Shown here: piece after piece, positions 45,175 through 58,749 of the stretch
Numbering within the stretch: position 1 is the first letter of the stretch
Layout of the letters: each line of letters begins with the position of its first letter
Assembly: GCF_021347895.1 (NCBI RefSeq)
Contig: NC_067115.1
Span: 12,236,064-12,300,063 of the forward strand
DNA from: Acanthochromis polyacanthus
Lineage: Eukaryota > Chordata > Actinopteri > Pomacentridae
Length of the DNA stretch: 64,000 bases
Reading direction: 5' to 3'
Translations under genes and position numbers: made by a program
Notes under the pieces: model-generated
Told to the model about the DNA's origin: nothing
Databases searched by the model: none
What the model saw: only the letters and a program-made list of their open reading frames with translations

Positions 45175-48060
45175 AATGATTGGAGAGAGACTTGAAATCT
45201 TTGTTTCTTTTAAAATATCTGCTTTTCTCACTTCCCTGAGTCTAGGTGCAGTTTCTTTGATCTGTTGACAACTGTGACCTTACCTTAGATACGGTTTGTT
45301 GATCAGATGTAGTAAACCAGACGAGAGGTTTGTCCTGCAGCTCTTTCCTCTCTTTCCCTAAGCTCCATTCCTATCAGTACCTCCAGCAGTCCATGTCTGG
45401 CACTGTGATACTGCAAACATTTTTACATTTGATGAGGTCTGGGAAAATGATTCCGACACACTGGTACACTGTTTGATGCCACTTCTCTCATATCTTCTAG
45501 CCCTGACAGCGCATGATGAAACCATTTAGTCTTGCACTGCCTGTGTCGTTGCTGGCCTGGCATCTGTATCATTTCTCTTTCCCCTTCTCTTTTCTCCGAT
45601 TGCAGCTTAAACTGTACCATCTTTCACACTGTGAAAGTTGGGGATCAACGATGTTTGCTGAGTGTGTATGTGTGTGTTTGTGTTTTGCTGGGTGTGCATG
45701 TTTGTGTGCTATTCTCCTCTAACCAAGCTTTTATCCCAGTCTCACAGGAAACATGCTTTATTCAATAGAGGAATCAAAGCAGCTGAACCTTCTTTAAGTT
45801 TGAAAAATACTCCCTATATGCAGACTGTCTGCTTCTAAGCCCTTTTAATTCTGCCACTGTGGACAGGCGCTGACAGTGTCAGCTGATTTGAATGCAGACT
45901 TTGCTTTTGTGGTGTCAGTGTGGTTTATCAGCTGGAGCGGTGACATCTCAGCTTCTCTGCCTGATTATGAATACTGCCCTCCATTCAGAATAATGGCACC
46001 ACAGAGCTTGTGCCAAAGCAAATTTCTGCTGATTTCGTCCTCTGTCACTCTGAAATAGTATGTCTTTGTGTGTTTAGTTTTTGTATGAGTGTGTGAAAAT
46101 GTGCGTCCATGTTTACTTTGGCCTGACTAGATTCCATTATGTTGATTTTGGTGGGATTGGAGGAGAATTGGGAGGTTTAGACAAGCTAGATTGTACTGAT
46201 TGGACTCAACTAGACTGATTTTAATAAGATGAGACTGCATTAGAATTGAATGAACTTCAAGGTAATTGAGTTTTTACCAACCTCAAATTTATATTCCTGT
46301 GGCTATGCTCATCCAGCTACACTTTCATACTATAAATAAATGTGTTACTGTTTGCAAGTTGGGACCATATCAAGCCCCCCACCATACATCCTAATCCTCT
46401 TACTATTATTTTCTTTCTTTATCTCTCCACTGTATTTATCATTCATGAATGTCCTAAACAGAGGATCAAACTATTTTTTTTTCTGTTCTAAACTATGATG
46501 CCAATGCCTTTTTGACAGTGTACCAGCTAATGTTTGGACCTATGAGCACTGAGTCACGAAGGTTTCATTTGATCATTTTTGACGTTACCACAAGGGCAAA
46601 ATGTGTGACTTACAATTAGAAACTGTTCTTGAATTTTGGTTGTTGATTGCTGAATTTTATTTCATAATCCATGCCTGCTCAATCTTTATGGATCACAAAG
46701 TTCACAATATTTTAAAGAAAAATGCAGTATAACATTATAAAGAGGGTTCTACAGTCTGTCAGAAGTAATATCCTCTGTCTTCCTCTTGAAGTTATGGGTT
46801 GTGATATATTGATATTGCAAATACTGTATTTTTGTAACTTAATTAAAGTATAACTTTTGTTTAAGCTCTGCAGCTCTACTCTTAGCTCTGCTGGACATAT
46901 TGTTCCTCTTCTTTAACCTTTTCAATGCCCGTTTTTGTCAAAGAAACACTGATAAAAACAACTGTCTACGTCCTGCCACAAATAACTAAACAGCAGATAC
47001 ACAAAGTTACCAAATGACTGATGATGAAAGGCTAATATCTGCCAACTGAATAACTACATATTTCCATCTGGAGAACCCATACTAGAGCCCAACTACATGC
47101 AGAGTGACTGCTGGACTTTTGTCAGGTGGCAGCTTGTACTAAATGCTAACTTTGCTCTGCATATTTGCTATGTTAGCCATAACAATCTAATAAGTTAGTA
47201 ATAGATCTGGCTTGTGCGTTTGACAGTTTGCTTTAATATTTTATAAATAACAAGATGCATACTGATTCAGCTGATAAATAGTTTAGTGCAATGGCCAAAT
47301 TATGCCACTGGCTTCCTGAGGAGAAAATCTAGAATACACAATTTGTTGTTAATGAATTCTCAATCAAAACTGCCAGAGTGGGCCATTGAACAACAGCTAT
47401 GAATGATTCATCTTCCATTCCATTCTTGCTTTGTGGGCTTGTGTCGCCTTTTCCCCCCTGCTTTTTTATGGATGTGGCAGCTTAGTAAGCTCTGATTTTG
47501 CTTACTCTTGGCCAGCGTCACATCTTTGATCCCTGTTTCCAAGCACGGAAAAGGGGGTTATGCCAAAGCACTGGCCAAGTTTCAGAGGCTGCACATTTAA
47601 CCACAGTCTGCTGTGTCACATTGCTTTGTCTTAAGAAATGATTCAGATATTTTGAATCATTTCTTAAGACAATACTGCTGGATAGAGAAAGGTAGATTTT
47701 ATTTTGCTCGCAAGTAAATATGACCGCTAAATTGTAGCACTTCTTTAGCACAACATCATTTATTAACAAACCAAGAATTGTTATGTTTCAACTACTGGTT
47801 GAGTTGTACTACAGTGCTGTCCTCTGCACCATCAACACACAATCACTTATAAGTATTCTTGAAGCTGATACTCTGAGTCTATTTTCATTATATGTAAATC
47901 GATCTGTGGGAGGACCGAGTCAGTTGAAAGTCAAGGTCTTGAGACCAAATGTACAAGATCAGTTTCGTTTAGCTTTTCGTAGCCAACAGCCATGCAAATA
48001 CACAGACACTTTGTTAAACTCTCCTCCTGAATTGTAGCAGTCTATGTATTCGCGAGGGGT
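45175..48060. other. No gene seen
   Basis: Non-coding, with one perfect 20-bp hairpin at 47626-47672. Confidence 0.5.
47626..47672. repeat. Perfect short hairpin
   Basis: Arms of 20 bp (TTGTCTTAAGAAATGATTCA and its exact complement) around a 7-base loop. The sequence is AT-rich. The stem is shorter than a typical microRNA precursor. Confidence 0.75.
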
Positions 48061-48065
48061 TTCCT

Positions 48066-48079
48066 GCACACACACACAT

Positions 48080-48116
<37 letters not shown>
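48066..48116. repeat. CA microsatellite
   Basis: CA repeat interrupted by TA and CG units, about 50 bp. Confidence 0.95.
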
Positions 48117-48123
<7 letters not shown>

Positions 48124-48258
48124 AACTGGACTCACACTCACACTTCAACACCAACTTCCTCACAGAGTTGAACTGCTGCTGCCGATGCTGGAGATGAGCG
48201 TGGCATGACTGATTCAATTAGAGTTGCACATAATGAAATGAAGATTACACAAAACATG

Positions 48259-48261
48259 CAC

Positions 48262-48324
<63 letters not shown>
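48259..48324. repeat. CA microsatellite
   Basis: Long, nearly pure CA array of about 66 bp, 140 bp after the previous one. Frames of alternating His-Thr or Val-Cys over it are artefacts. Confidence 0.95.
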
Positions 48325-48327
<3 letters not shown>

Positions 48328-51300
48328 CCACAATCAGTCCATGTACCCACCACAGCCACTCAAATGCAGAGCGTGCATTCATTTCTATTCCTTATGCATT
48401 TATCTTGAAGCCAGAAGCAACACAGACCTCACACACACAGTCTCCTGGCGGTTCTTTGATGCAAACAGTTGCATACACAGACACTTACCTGCAGCTTAGG
48501 AAAACAAGCAGACATTTATGGTCTATATTGGCCATTATAAATCAGAAAATCGACCAGTTATATTAAAATAAATAAATAACTAAAATTTAATAAGAGCCGC
48601 AGACTCCGTCTTCGTGCTATATTTTTATGCCTCTAATCATACATATTATACATCCCATATAGTCTAGCTGCCAATTAACAAGATGTAAAGCCACACTAAG
48701 AAGGTTATTTGCCTGATGCACGATGCTGTTTATCTTCCTGTGATTTTCTAAATTTTGTGGGCTTACTTACAATTACAGGGTTTCCTGTGTACATGTGTGT
48801 GACAGTTGAAGAAGTGTAGCATTTTAATGAGCCTTGCGAACAAACCAGATGCGACTCCTCGTTAAACGAAATGCAACACAAGACATGAATCGGCCAAATG
48901 CATAAAAACCAAGTTACAACATGGCCTAAATTCAATTAGCTGACAGGTTTGTGTGTCTCTCTGTGCAGAGTCTTTGCGTTTCATTATTTCCAGCAACAGC
49001 TGCCTGTCTTATGGTTGCTGCAAGTCATTGACAGCTACCCTCTTTATGTCAGCAACCACCCAGACTGATTTGTTTGTCTTATTAGCAAAGTTTCTAGCTC
49101 TGGGGGAAAAAAAGAAAAGCTATGTGTTTTTTTGCTAATTTTGTTGTGTTCAATCCAAATAATAAGCAACAAATCCTAAAAAGCTCTCATCACTAATGTC
49201 CAAGTTTGAATTCCAAGTTACATGCCTTTCTTGACAAAAAGAGCTAAACTGCAAGTATCTTTTAAAACAAAATGTAATGTGAAGCTTTGAAAGGACTTGT
49301 ATGGCATCTAGCAGTGAGGTTACAGATTGCAACCAATTGAATACCTCTTAGTTAAAGCATGTAGAAAAACTTACAGCGAGTGTGACGTCTCTCTAAATAT
49401 GCAAAAAGCCCTTCTTTCAGCCAGTGTTTGGTTTGTTCATTCTGTGCGGTTGTAGAAATATGGCAACACAACATGGCTGGTTCTGTAGACAAAGACCCAC
49501 TTTTTATGTCGATAGGAAAAATTCATGGTAAGCTAACGAAAACACTGTTATTCATTGTTACAGGTGATTACATGTGAATAGAAGCATAATTACAAATACT
49601 TTGTTCCATTTCCATCGTGCAAACTGCCCCTTTCAAACCTCTCTTGAAGATGAAGGAAATGGGAAAAAAAGGTAAGTAACCCTTTTACACCGCACACACG
49701 CACAGGCACACACACACCTACCCACACACACTCTTACACATGGATGTAATAGCACAAACATACACGTACGCCAATGTCTATATGTGGTGCTTGCTCTGTT
49801 ATTGCATCTTTGATCCTTAATGGCGCAGAAATGGTCCATCTGCTGCCTGATAAACACTGTGTTCTCTGAACTCCTTCCACTGTGGATGTCTGTGTGCTGA
49901 TTGTTCTCTCTATCACTCTGTCTTGTTTCATTTTTGCTTTCAGTTTCATTCCAACCTGCTCCCCTTTTTTGTTTCTCTCATTCCTTCCCAGTCACACACT
50001 GATGCCCACCCTCACAACCTCTCACACACACACCGGGCTGCATGTGGAGAGGTTATTGTCATGCTGCTCATGAGAGACTGCATTTGTGTCTTTGGTCAGT
50101 TCATCCCCAGGAAATCGAAATCTAAAATCCCAGCCTAATGATTCTGTGTTCACTTTGACCTCAGACAATGAACACAGCTGTTAAGCCTTCTTTGTCTGCA
50201 AATACTTGCTTGCATTAGAAAATTTATATCCTCATGCAAGTGTGTCTACACTGAGCTGTTTTTCCTGCAGACGGATATAAAACAGTTCAATTTTATACTC
50301 TTGTCATATAAATATTGCTGTGTTGTCTGCAGGTCTCTGGAGAGTCTGTAGCTCACAAAGAAGCAGACTTCAGTTTTTGACACATCTCAAGAATACTTAA
50401 TATCAGAATATTACAATGTAGGAACACAAATACAACAAGTCTGCACAGGGCGATAGCAGAAGATCTGAATATTTTAGTAAATGAGAGACTACAGATTTAC
50501 ATTGCCAATAAATTTGTAAAACAGCTTGTTTTCATTTTGTTATTGTGGGTTACTGAATATTAATTGATTGGGAAATACCAATTTTATGTTGTTTTTATTT
50601 ACTATTATTCATTTTTGTCTTTTTCAACATTTTAACATTAATACATCTGAAACATTCTGAATAACTGCCCATGTGAATAGGTAAACAAGTATTACACCAA
50701 CAACCAAATCAGCAACCATCTGGACAATATCACAGCTTATAGTTGATTATTATTATTTTTATCATTTCATAATTGCCAGTTAAAAAAAGAAAATTTCAAA
50801 CAGCCGAACAATGTTGAAAATAAAGAGACAGTACATGACCACAGTAAGGTAAAAATTCAAACATAAAACAATTTTTAGTGTTCATATTTGATCATGATCA
50901 CAAATTTTCGTTGATTTACACAAATAAAAGCCTCCATCTACGATCCAAACACTTCACTGTAACCTTCAGGCTGCTCTTTGTATTGATGTTTGCACGTGAG
51001 CAATGTGTTTGTGTATTAGTGTGTCCTCTGACATTGCTGTCCTGTCTGACCACGTGTGTGTGATTTTGCATCTAACTAGTCATTTAGCAGTGGCCTTTGG
51101 CTTTTACTCATTCGCTGAGGTGGCATTGCAAGTGATGACTTCGTCTGTTTGCCTTTATGTGTGAATGTGTGTATTTTGTTGTTAATCCTCTCTGTGAGGA
51201 TAATGGCCATGGCAGAATTGTTTCCACAGGAGGTAGGTTGGAAAATCATAGTTTGTTTGCAATTCTAAATGCGTGATAGCCTTTTCTATGGGTTTTTAGC

Positions 51301-54300
51301 TCGGGGCCAAACAAGCTGCTTATAGAAACAGACACAATCAGTACCCGTTATGTGCTTTAATCCATCTGTACATCTGCAATCTACAAGTTCTTATATACAA
51401 GAATAATGGGCAACCACAGTGTTTGCATGTATGTGTATGCCTTTGTATTTACAATAATTCCATATAAAGATAATCCACTGATAACATCAGTATCTACATG
51501 AATATGGATGTTCAGGTGATGGTGGTGCTAACACCAGATATTGTGAACAGACAATGAGAACAGACTATTTTCCTCACACACGCCAACCCTCTCATCCACC
51601 CACAGAGGCCTAATTCCACACAAACACATACATACAGTGTGCCACCATGCAAGGTCTGTTGGTTGGTGACAATTTGCAAAAGCAATTGAAGTCTCACACT
51701 GTTCCTTAACATCTAACAGTATTCTTTAGAAATTAAAATTTGTAATTGAGGTAACAAATTTAGGTTTTATCCTCTTAGTTTTTACATAGGAGCAGAGTGG
51801 CATGCTGTATATGTGTCCTGCTCTAACAAACAGATTCCTTCACTTTAATGAGATTCATCATTATTTGTCCTTTACATTTTCTTTCTTATCCTTCTAGTGT
51901 CTACTTTCCTTTATTAAAAACTCATTTTATTCTCTCCTACATTAGTATGGATGTAGATTTGGCAGTTTGGTCTCCACTTATTTGGAGTAAACATATGAGT
52001 ATCTTGAACTGACTAAATCTTTGCACTGTATTGATCAAGTGCAAAACTGTGAGCTGCTGACAGCCACACTAGCAGCTGTGTCAAGATGTATTTGCTTCAT
52101 GCTAACATGACATTACTCTGCTGGTTTAATATTTCCAGTAGTTTCCATCTCAGTTGACTTGTTAACATTTTCTGATTAGCACTAAGTGCAGTCAGTATAA
52201 TGGGAATGTCATTCATTTGTAGGTATTTGGTCAATAATTGAATACTGAACATGTAAAAGTTGGCCCTAATGGGATTGCACTTGAGGAACTATAATGCATC
52301 ACCTAATGAGACATTACAGATTGAATGTGTTCCAGACTGAATGGCATTTCATTAAATATTTCAGAAAAATGTTTCTCACATCGTCAAAGTCTGAAAAGTA
52401 ATCCTCATGGTTTGCATGGCAGAAAAACTCAAAGGATCGACAAAGTCGGTAGGTTGCATCCATCAAGGAACAAAATTCACACACCGACATTACATCACTT
52501 GTACCAGACTTAAAAACATAACTCCACAAACAGTGCTGGATAGCTCTACATAGATATCCTGAGATATGACCTTATTTCAGGGGCTCGTGGATGTATCTCT
52601 TTTGTTTACACAAACCTTTAGGATGCCTTGTTTATTTCAACTTCAGTTAGATCTCCTCTGACTTTCAGCAAACCCTGGGGCGCATGTCTGGACTGGTATC
52701 CAGCTGCGTTTTCACATGCAGGTTCACAGAGCAACAGTAACAGCCACAGAAAGAGCAAGCAAGAGAGGGCAGGATTCAACTGAGAGAGAGTGTTGTTGTT
52801 CGTCCTCAGAACACAACATGTCCTGTCAAGCATGGGCTGGGAAGTGATTTGTTGTAGTCATCGAAGTCTTGTGTCACTAAGGGAAATTGAATATCTGCTG
52901 ATACCAGTGCAAAATGTTGCAGCAAGCAAGACACGTTTTATCTTTAGACCCCGAGACTAATCTTGCATTTCAACTTCTTTAACAGCGAACTCTCTTCCTC
53001 CATTTCCAATGTATGACCTGTTTTTTCTGGTAACATTTTGAAATTGTTGTTTTAGTCTTAACACTGACGGTTACAATGGCTTTCTGCAATATTTACATGA
53101 TACTACATGTTGACATCGTGCATTTTGGCCACAAAGATGCACTGCGTGGGTTAGTTATGTTACTAAATGCAGTATTTATTGAGAACTTTCCCCTTAACCG
53201 TTATAAGGACTCCCACAGACTACTCAGGTGTATTCCTCTGAGACTCCATCTAGATTGAATCTGTTTCAGCTGGCCACACTGACGACTCTGTTTGTTTGTA
53301 CAAAAAGTACTGTCAGTCTGTGCTCTCATTGCCAGCTCCCATGGAAAGCTCTGAGAGTGACATGGAACATAACACTCCATTGCAGTGTTGGTTCCCACAC
53401 ATCACTCAGCAGTGTGAAACCAGATGGATAGCCTCTCATTGGGAGAGTAATGCATCATTGCTGTTTTATTTGCTTCTGCATCCTTGAACAGTAGTTATTC
53501 AAATCCTCGCCAGGTGAGAAGCACCTGAGTAAAATAACAATAAATGTGCTTCCCTGAATCATTGCATATGAAAAAAAGTCTTGCTAGTATTTTGCCAGAC
53601 AATCACAGGTGTATTACACTTTGATGTTTGTGAGGGAATCTGTGTAAATCATCATTAAGTGTGGAGAAGATCAGGAAGTGACACGGAGAGGTATTGATAG
53701 CTGAATAGGCCTTATCTCTTCTCTTTTATCTTGGTTCGCTCCTCCCTCCAACACTTCTTTTTTCATCAGCTCCTCTGGCACAGGAATGAACTGGAGGTCC
53801 CTTTGCAATACTCTTCTGAGAACTTGTCCAATAAACCTCCTTCCGCTGGAATATGTTTTAAAGCGGTGCTGGGGAACGCGGGCATTTATTGAACCGCCTT
53901 GAAAACCACAGAATTGGGAACCCTTGCAAATTTCTGGCACGCTCACATAGCACTATGTAGCTGACACAATCAATTAAAAGCACCTTTTCACAATTCGGAT
54001 GGCTAAATCTGAATAACTGAAAAGATCCAACTCCCTCATGCATCTATCGGTCCAGCCATTCTTGACTCGGAGACATCTCGTAGGATTTCTCTGGTTGCAG
54101 CAGGATTCTCCTCATGTTGGAACGTGCAAGCAAGCTGATCGGTTGATCCAGCTCCTATAAGGTGGTCAGTTTTAAACAAAGAAGGAAAAATATCACAGAC
54201 ATGTATAAAATGAACAGTTGCATGTACATGGAACCCAATGAAGCATGTTTCAGCCTTTGGTGTGTGGAGAATTACCCCATACAATCTAAATTCTTCACAA

Positions 54301-55085
54301 CTTTATGAAACACTTTTTAGCTTTGCATGTGCATCTTCCTCTCATAGACTCATGCATACCGTCTTTACAAGGCAGGTTAATCTTTAGCAATCTTTACAGA
54401 CGACATAATGATAGAACTTCAGATTTGATGCTGGCTGCACTGACCATTCAGGTCTCCCAGCAGCGGGGTACAGAAAGAACTCCACCCTCCCAAGTTGGTG
54501 TCTGGCTCTCATAAAGTGGCTGATTTTGCTTTTCTGGCTGCTCTATCGAGTCACATTGTAAATGTAGGCAGCATTATAACAATAACTACACATTTTTGTT
54601 ATGTGCATTTTTTGGAAGTGCTTTGCAAAAACAAATGCGAGTAAGAGGGAGTTAAGTGTCCTGAAATTACAGTGGGAAGACTGTTTTGTGCCAACATAGA
54701 GTGCATTTTGGTGCAAATCCAAAGTTGTATCCCCGTGAGAAGTAATGCTGAGTCACAGGAACGAATCTATCAAGCCCCTGCAAATGTACAGCTTTTTGCA
54801 TTTTGCGCTGTTGCCACTTTTTTAAATTAATTTCTTGTTTAGTTTTTAGTCTCATTTGAGCTCACACCGCAAATGTGAAATGTTTCAGTAAACTATATTT
54901 GAAATGAGCACTTCAATTTGTTTTTAACTTTTCTTTGCATCCAGAAACCTGAAAAGCAAATCAAAGCAGATTCTCATTACATCGTGTTGGGTCTACATTT
55001 AGCTGAGGGAATATTTATGCAGACTTTTGTGGTAGTCTATGGGAACACGCAGTGAGTATTAAAAATATGCAAGTTAGAATTGTTC
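48325..55085. other. No gene seen
   Basis: About 6.8 kb of non-coding sequence. CA-rich patches lie near 49690-49740. No conserved frame or repeat was recognised. Confidence 0.45.
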
Positions 55086-55089
55086 AACA

Positions 55090-56462
55090 CTGAATCATGA
55101 TCAATTTATTTGAAGTTTTTTTGACAAGAATTTTTAAAAAATCGACTCTTTCATATCAATGTGAACACAGACTTCTCCAAACCGATGTCATTAATTGAAA
55201 ATATGAAAGGTAAATAAGTTAGTAAATAAATAGTAAGGTAGTATTTAGTAGATGCACCTTTGACTGCAATTACAGCATTGAGACTGTGTGGATAGATCTC
55301 AGTCAGCCAATCACATCTGGACACAGCAATCTTACCTCATTCTTCTTGCAAAACTACGCAGGCTCTGTCAGGTTAAACAGGGTTTAAATCTTTTTTTTAA
55401 AATCCAGCCACAAGTTCTTAGGTGGACCTGGTCTGGAAACCAATTCAGCCACTCCAGAGGATTCACCCTCTTGTGTTTAAACCAGTTATGTGTAGGTTTG
55501 GCTGTATGCTTCAGGTTCATGTCTTGCTGGAAAATAAATCTTCTCCCCAGTTGCTGTTCTCTTGTAGACTGCATCAGGGTGTCCTCTAAGATTTACCTGT
55601 ACTTTGCTGCATACACTTTATGTTGTACCTTTACAAGCCTTTCAGGACCCGCTATCGAGAAGCATCCCCACATTACGTTGGTGCCACCACCATGCTTCAC
55701 ACTGGGGATGGAATATTTTGGATGATATGCAGTGTTTGGTGTCTGCCAAACATAGTATCAAAAAGCAACATTTCGGTCTCACTAGATCAAAGAACCTTCT
55801 TCAAGTTGACTTCAAAGTCTCCCACATGCCTTCTGGTGAACTCTAGCCTTCATGTAATATGAGCTTTGTTCAACAGTGGCTTCCTCTTTTCCACTCTCCT
55901 GTAAAGCTTGAACTGTGAAAGACAGGCAACATATGGACAGTCTCCCCCATCTCTTAGGCTTGTAACTCCTTGAGAGGAGTCATAGATGTCTGGTGGCCTC
56001 CCTCACTAGTCTTATTTTAGCACAGTCACTTAGTTTTTGAGGACAACCTGCTCGAGGCAGATTTATGTTTGTCATGTTTTTTTCCATTTTGTAGTGATAG
56101 CTTTAACTGCACTCCAAGGTATATTCAGTAACCTAAAAAAATTTCATCCATTCCCTGACTTTTGCTTTTCAGTAACCTTTTTACAGAGTTGCTTCAAGTG
56201 TTCTTTGTCTTCTTATTGTATTATAGCCAGGAGTGCTGCTTTACCAGTGACTGAACTTTAGCTACAGGTGTCTTTACACGAGAATCACTGGAGACACATT
56301 CATTGCACTCAAAGGCGCTCCATTTTGTAATATGTTTTCACCTTGGCATAAGTAATTTTTCATAAAATCTTTGTCAAAAAGCCAAATTAAGTTATTTCAG
56401 TGTTTCACAGCAAGAAGAATGGAAATCTCCCAAGGGAGGGTGAAAATTTTTATAGGCACTAT
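55090..56462 (-). mobile_element. Old Tc1-like transposon, inactive
   Basis: The right border (5' end of the element) reads TATAGTGCCTATAAAAATTT on the minus strand, the end of a Tc1 family frequent in fish. The left part near 55090-55200 resembles its 3' untranslated region, but the left terminal repeat is not recognisable, so that border is approximate. Divergence is much higher than in the other Tc1 copies. Confidence 0.75.
55260..56050 (-). pseudogene. Tc1-like transposase remnant
   Basis: On the minus strand, 55368-55574 contains GRRFIFQQDMNLKHTA (second catalytic Asp present, following residues altered). Around 55770-55810 the first motif reads KKVL, stop, SSETE: a stop stands in place of Trp, and Ser in place of the catalytic Asp. 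Several frame breaks are present. It is a dead copy. Confidence 0.8.
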
Positions 56463-58208
56463 AGAGTATATACACATAATAAGACAGCACTGACCTCAAC
56501 GTTGTTAATGCTGCACACACATACTACACACTGTGTTTATAGGAATGCTGCAGCAGCAACAATAACATAGTGTGTAGTTTGTGTGTTGTCTCTCTCAAGT
56601 AACATGTACTTTCGATCGATGAGCGTAATGAATCATAATTCCCACCAGTCTGAATCAACTGTATGGGGGGAGAAGTGGGAAAAGATGTTATATGAGCTGC
56701 TCATTATGGCAAGTCGAGTCTTAACACGATGAAGGTCATTTACAGTTACCCTCCTCATGAATTCCTTGTGAGAAAAGAAAGGATGCACTTGCACTCATTT
56801 CTTCATGTTCTCTATAACACATAAACGTGCACACACTCACACAGTGATGGATGAAAGCGGTCTTCCCTTGTAGTCAAAGACAGCTCATGCAAACAGACAA
56901 GTGTAATCAGTCGTTAAAGGTCACGTTAATTACAGCCCACCCACGCTCTCACGGAGGTACAGATGTTTGTAGGGTTAGATTCGAACGCCTGTACATCATT
57001 CTCTCACTTCTTTGCAGATTTCTATGTCAATATGTTGTAAAATACTCAGTGACAGGGTAATAATGACGGATGCTCTGCAGTGTTTGAACCAGGGAATAAG
57101 TGCTCGATCATGCAGTGGGTTATTTTGTTCTTTGTACACTATGTTTACAGCCAAACTATCAGCATGCCAATGCTACTTTCCTACAGAGTGGAATAATTGT
57201 TGACTATTTGAAAAATGATCATAATTTGATCCACAAAAGCTATATTTTGAGTTTACAGCCAGTTGGCATGTTAGCATCAATTAGCATGCAACAGTTGGTT
57301 TTCTCCTAAATAACCAGTACAGCCTGGCAGAGCTGTTAGGATGGCAGTAAACTCTAGTTTTCTTTCTTGTGATTTGTGAAATCTTCAGATACAGGATTCC
57401 TGTTTCTGCGCGGGTAAGCATGTGGTTTTTTAATCGTGGGCGTCCTTTTGGCTCCATGTTCGACTCGATGTGTTAACGGTGAATAGCAGCTCCCTATCAG
57501 GCAGAGCTGAGAATTCCCTCTCCTTTAAGGGCCTGTTTTCATGTTGTTTTCTCAGCAGGAAATGCAATATTGCCAGTGCCTCGGGCTGTAGGGCCTCTAA
57601 TGCAGTTACTATTGTCTTTTCTCTAACATCCACCCACATGTCTCTATCTCTCAATCTCATTGTGTCCTGGTTCATTCTTGTCTCCCAGGGTTCTCTTTCC
57701 TCTTTACACGATTAAAGTAGAAACACTCATAGCCGCAGATATCTCTTTATTTTACTTTCCCATCCTCTTTCCCTCCTTGCTTTCACCCTCCATCTCTATT
57801 ATACTTCACTTACTACATTAGGTCAGACTGCTTTCAGTGAAATGTTTTTTATTCTTTTCATGTAGGAATTATAGTAAGAGCTTTAGTGGTGTAACTGTTT
57901 TGTAGTTGATACACAGCTATTTCTTGTATTTTATTCAAGTTCAGACTGCTCTGCACAGAAAAAAAAACAGGAAAGGCAAGGGCAGAGAAGCTGAAATAAA
58001 ATGAAATTCATAAAAGAGGGGAAAGAGGTCATTTTCTGAGTGACGAAGCAGTTGAGAAGAGAGCAGCAAGAAACAGAGTAGCTGGTTAGGGCTTGATGCT
58101 GTTATAACACAATCCGACTACTATCCTCCCTTTGCTGTCAGTCACAAAGCAGTCCATCAGCCATCCCTGTATTTAATGTTGGAAACAAGCACAGCCATCA
58201 CACAATCT
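56463..58208. other. No gene seen
   Basis: Non-coding sequence; nothing recognised. Confidence 0.5.
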
Positions 58209-58216
58209 CTCTACAG

Positions 58217-58741
58217 CAGGGGTCACCAACTATATTTGCCAGAGGGCCAGAATATTACCGGACAGTCACTTTGGGGGCCGGACCCTCAAACAAAAATTAA
58301 ATAAAAATCGAATTTTGGCATAACATTATTATTTGATGTTTATTTTTATATTTTTTCCATTTCATTACAAAACTGAAGGCATTTTTAGCCTTTATGAGTC
58401 AGTGCTCCTATCACCTGTACCACAGTCAACCACTAGGAGTGATAGAGATATTTTGCCTCATCTCAAGTCAACTTTATTCACAGAGCACTTGAAAAAGAAG
58501 CACCGCAGAAGTGACAGGAAAAGGCCTCTTAACACGGGTAAAATGGCACTCTCTAAGGCCACGAAACGAAAAGTTGATGTGGAAACAGATCCTTTAATAA
58601 TGACTGGACTGACTGCTTTAATAGTGTGGACCACATGATATTTTCTCTTTGATCCTCACAATTTTGGAATCCAGTCGCGGGCCGGATTGGACGGTTCGGC
58701 GGGCCGGATTCGGCCCGTTGGCCGCCAGTTGATGGTCACTC
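58217..58741 (+). mobile_element. hAT-like element remnant
   Basis: CTCTACAG lies directly at both borders (58209-58216 and 58742-58749), an 8-bp duplication as in hAT. The left end is CAGGGGTCACCAACT; the right complement is a degraded form, GAGTGACCATCAACT. GC-rich GGGCCGGA blocks next to both ends are typical of such repeats. Inside, a short frame has MALSKATKRKVDVE, which resembles the start of a hAT transposase; this last point is weak. Confidence 0.65.
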
Positions 58742-58749
58742 CTCTACAG

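Noticed and set aside
48138..48408. Frames rich in Val-Cys or His-Thr
   Set aside because: They are translations of the CA microsatellite.
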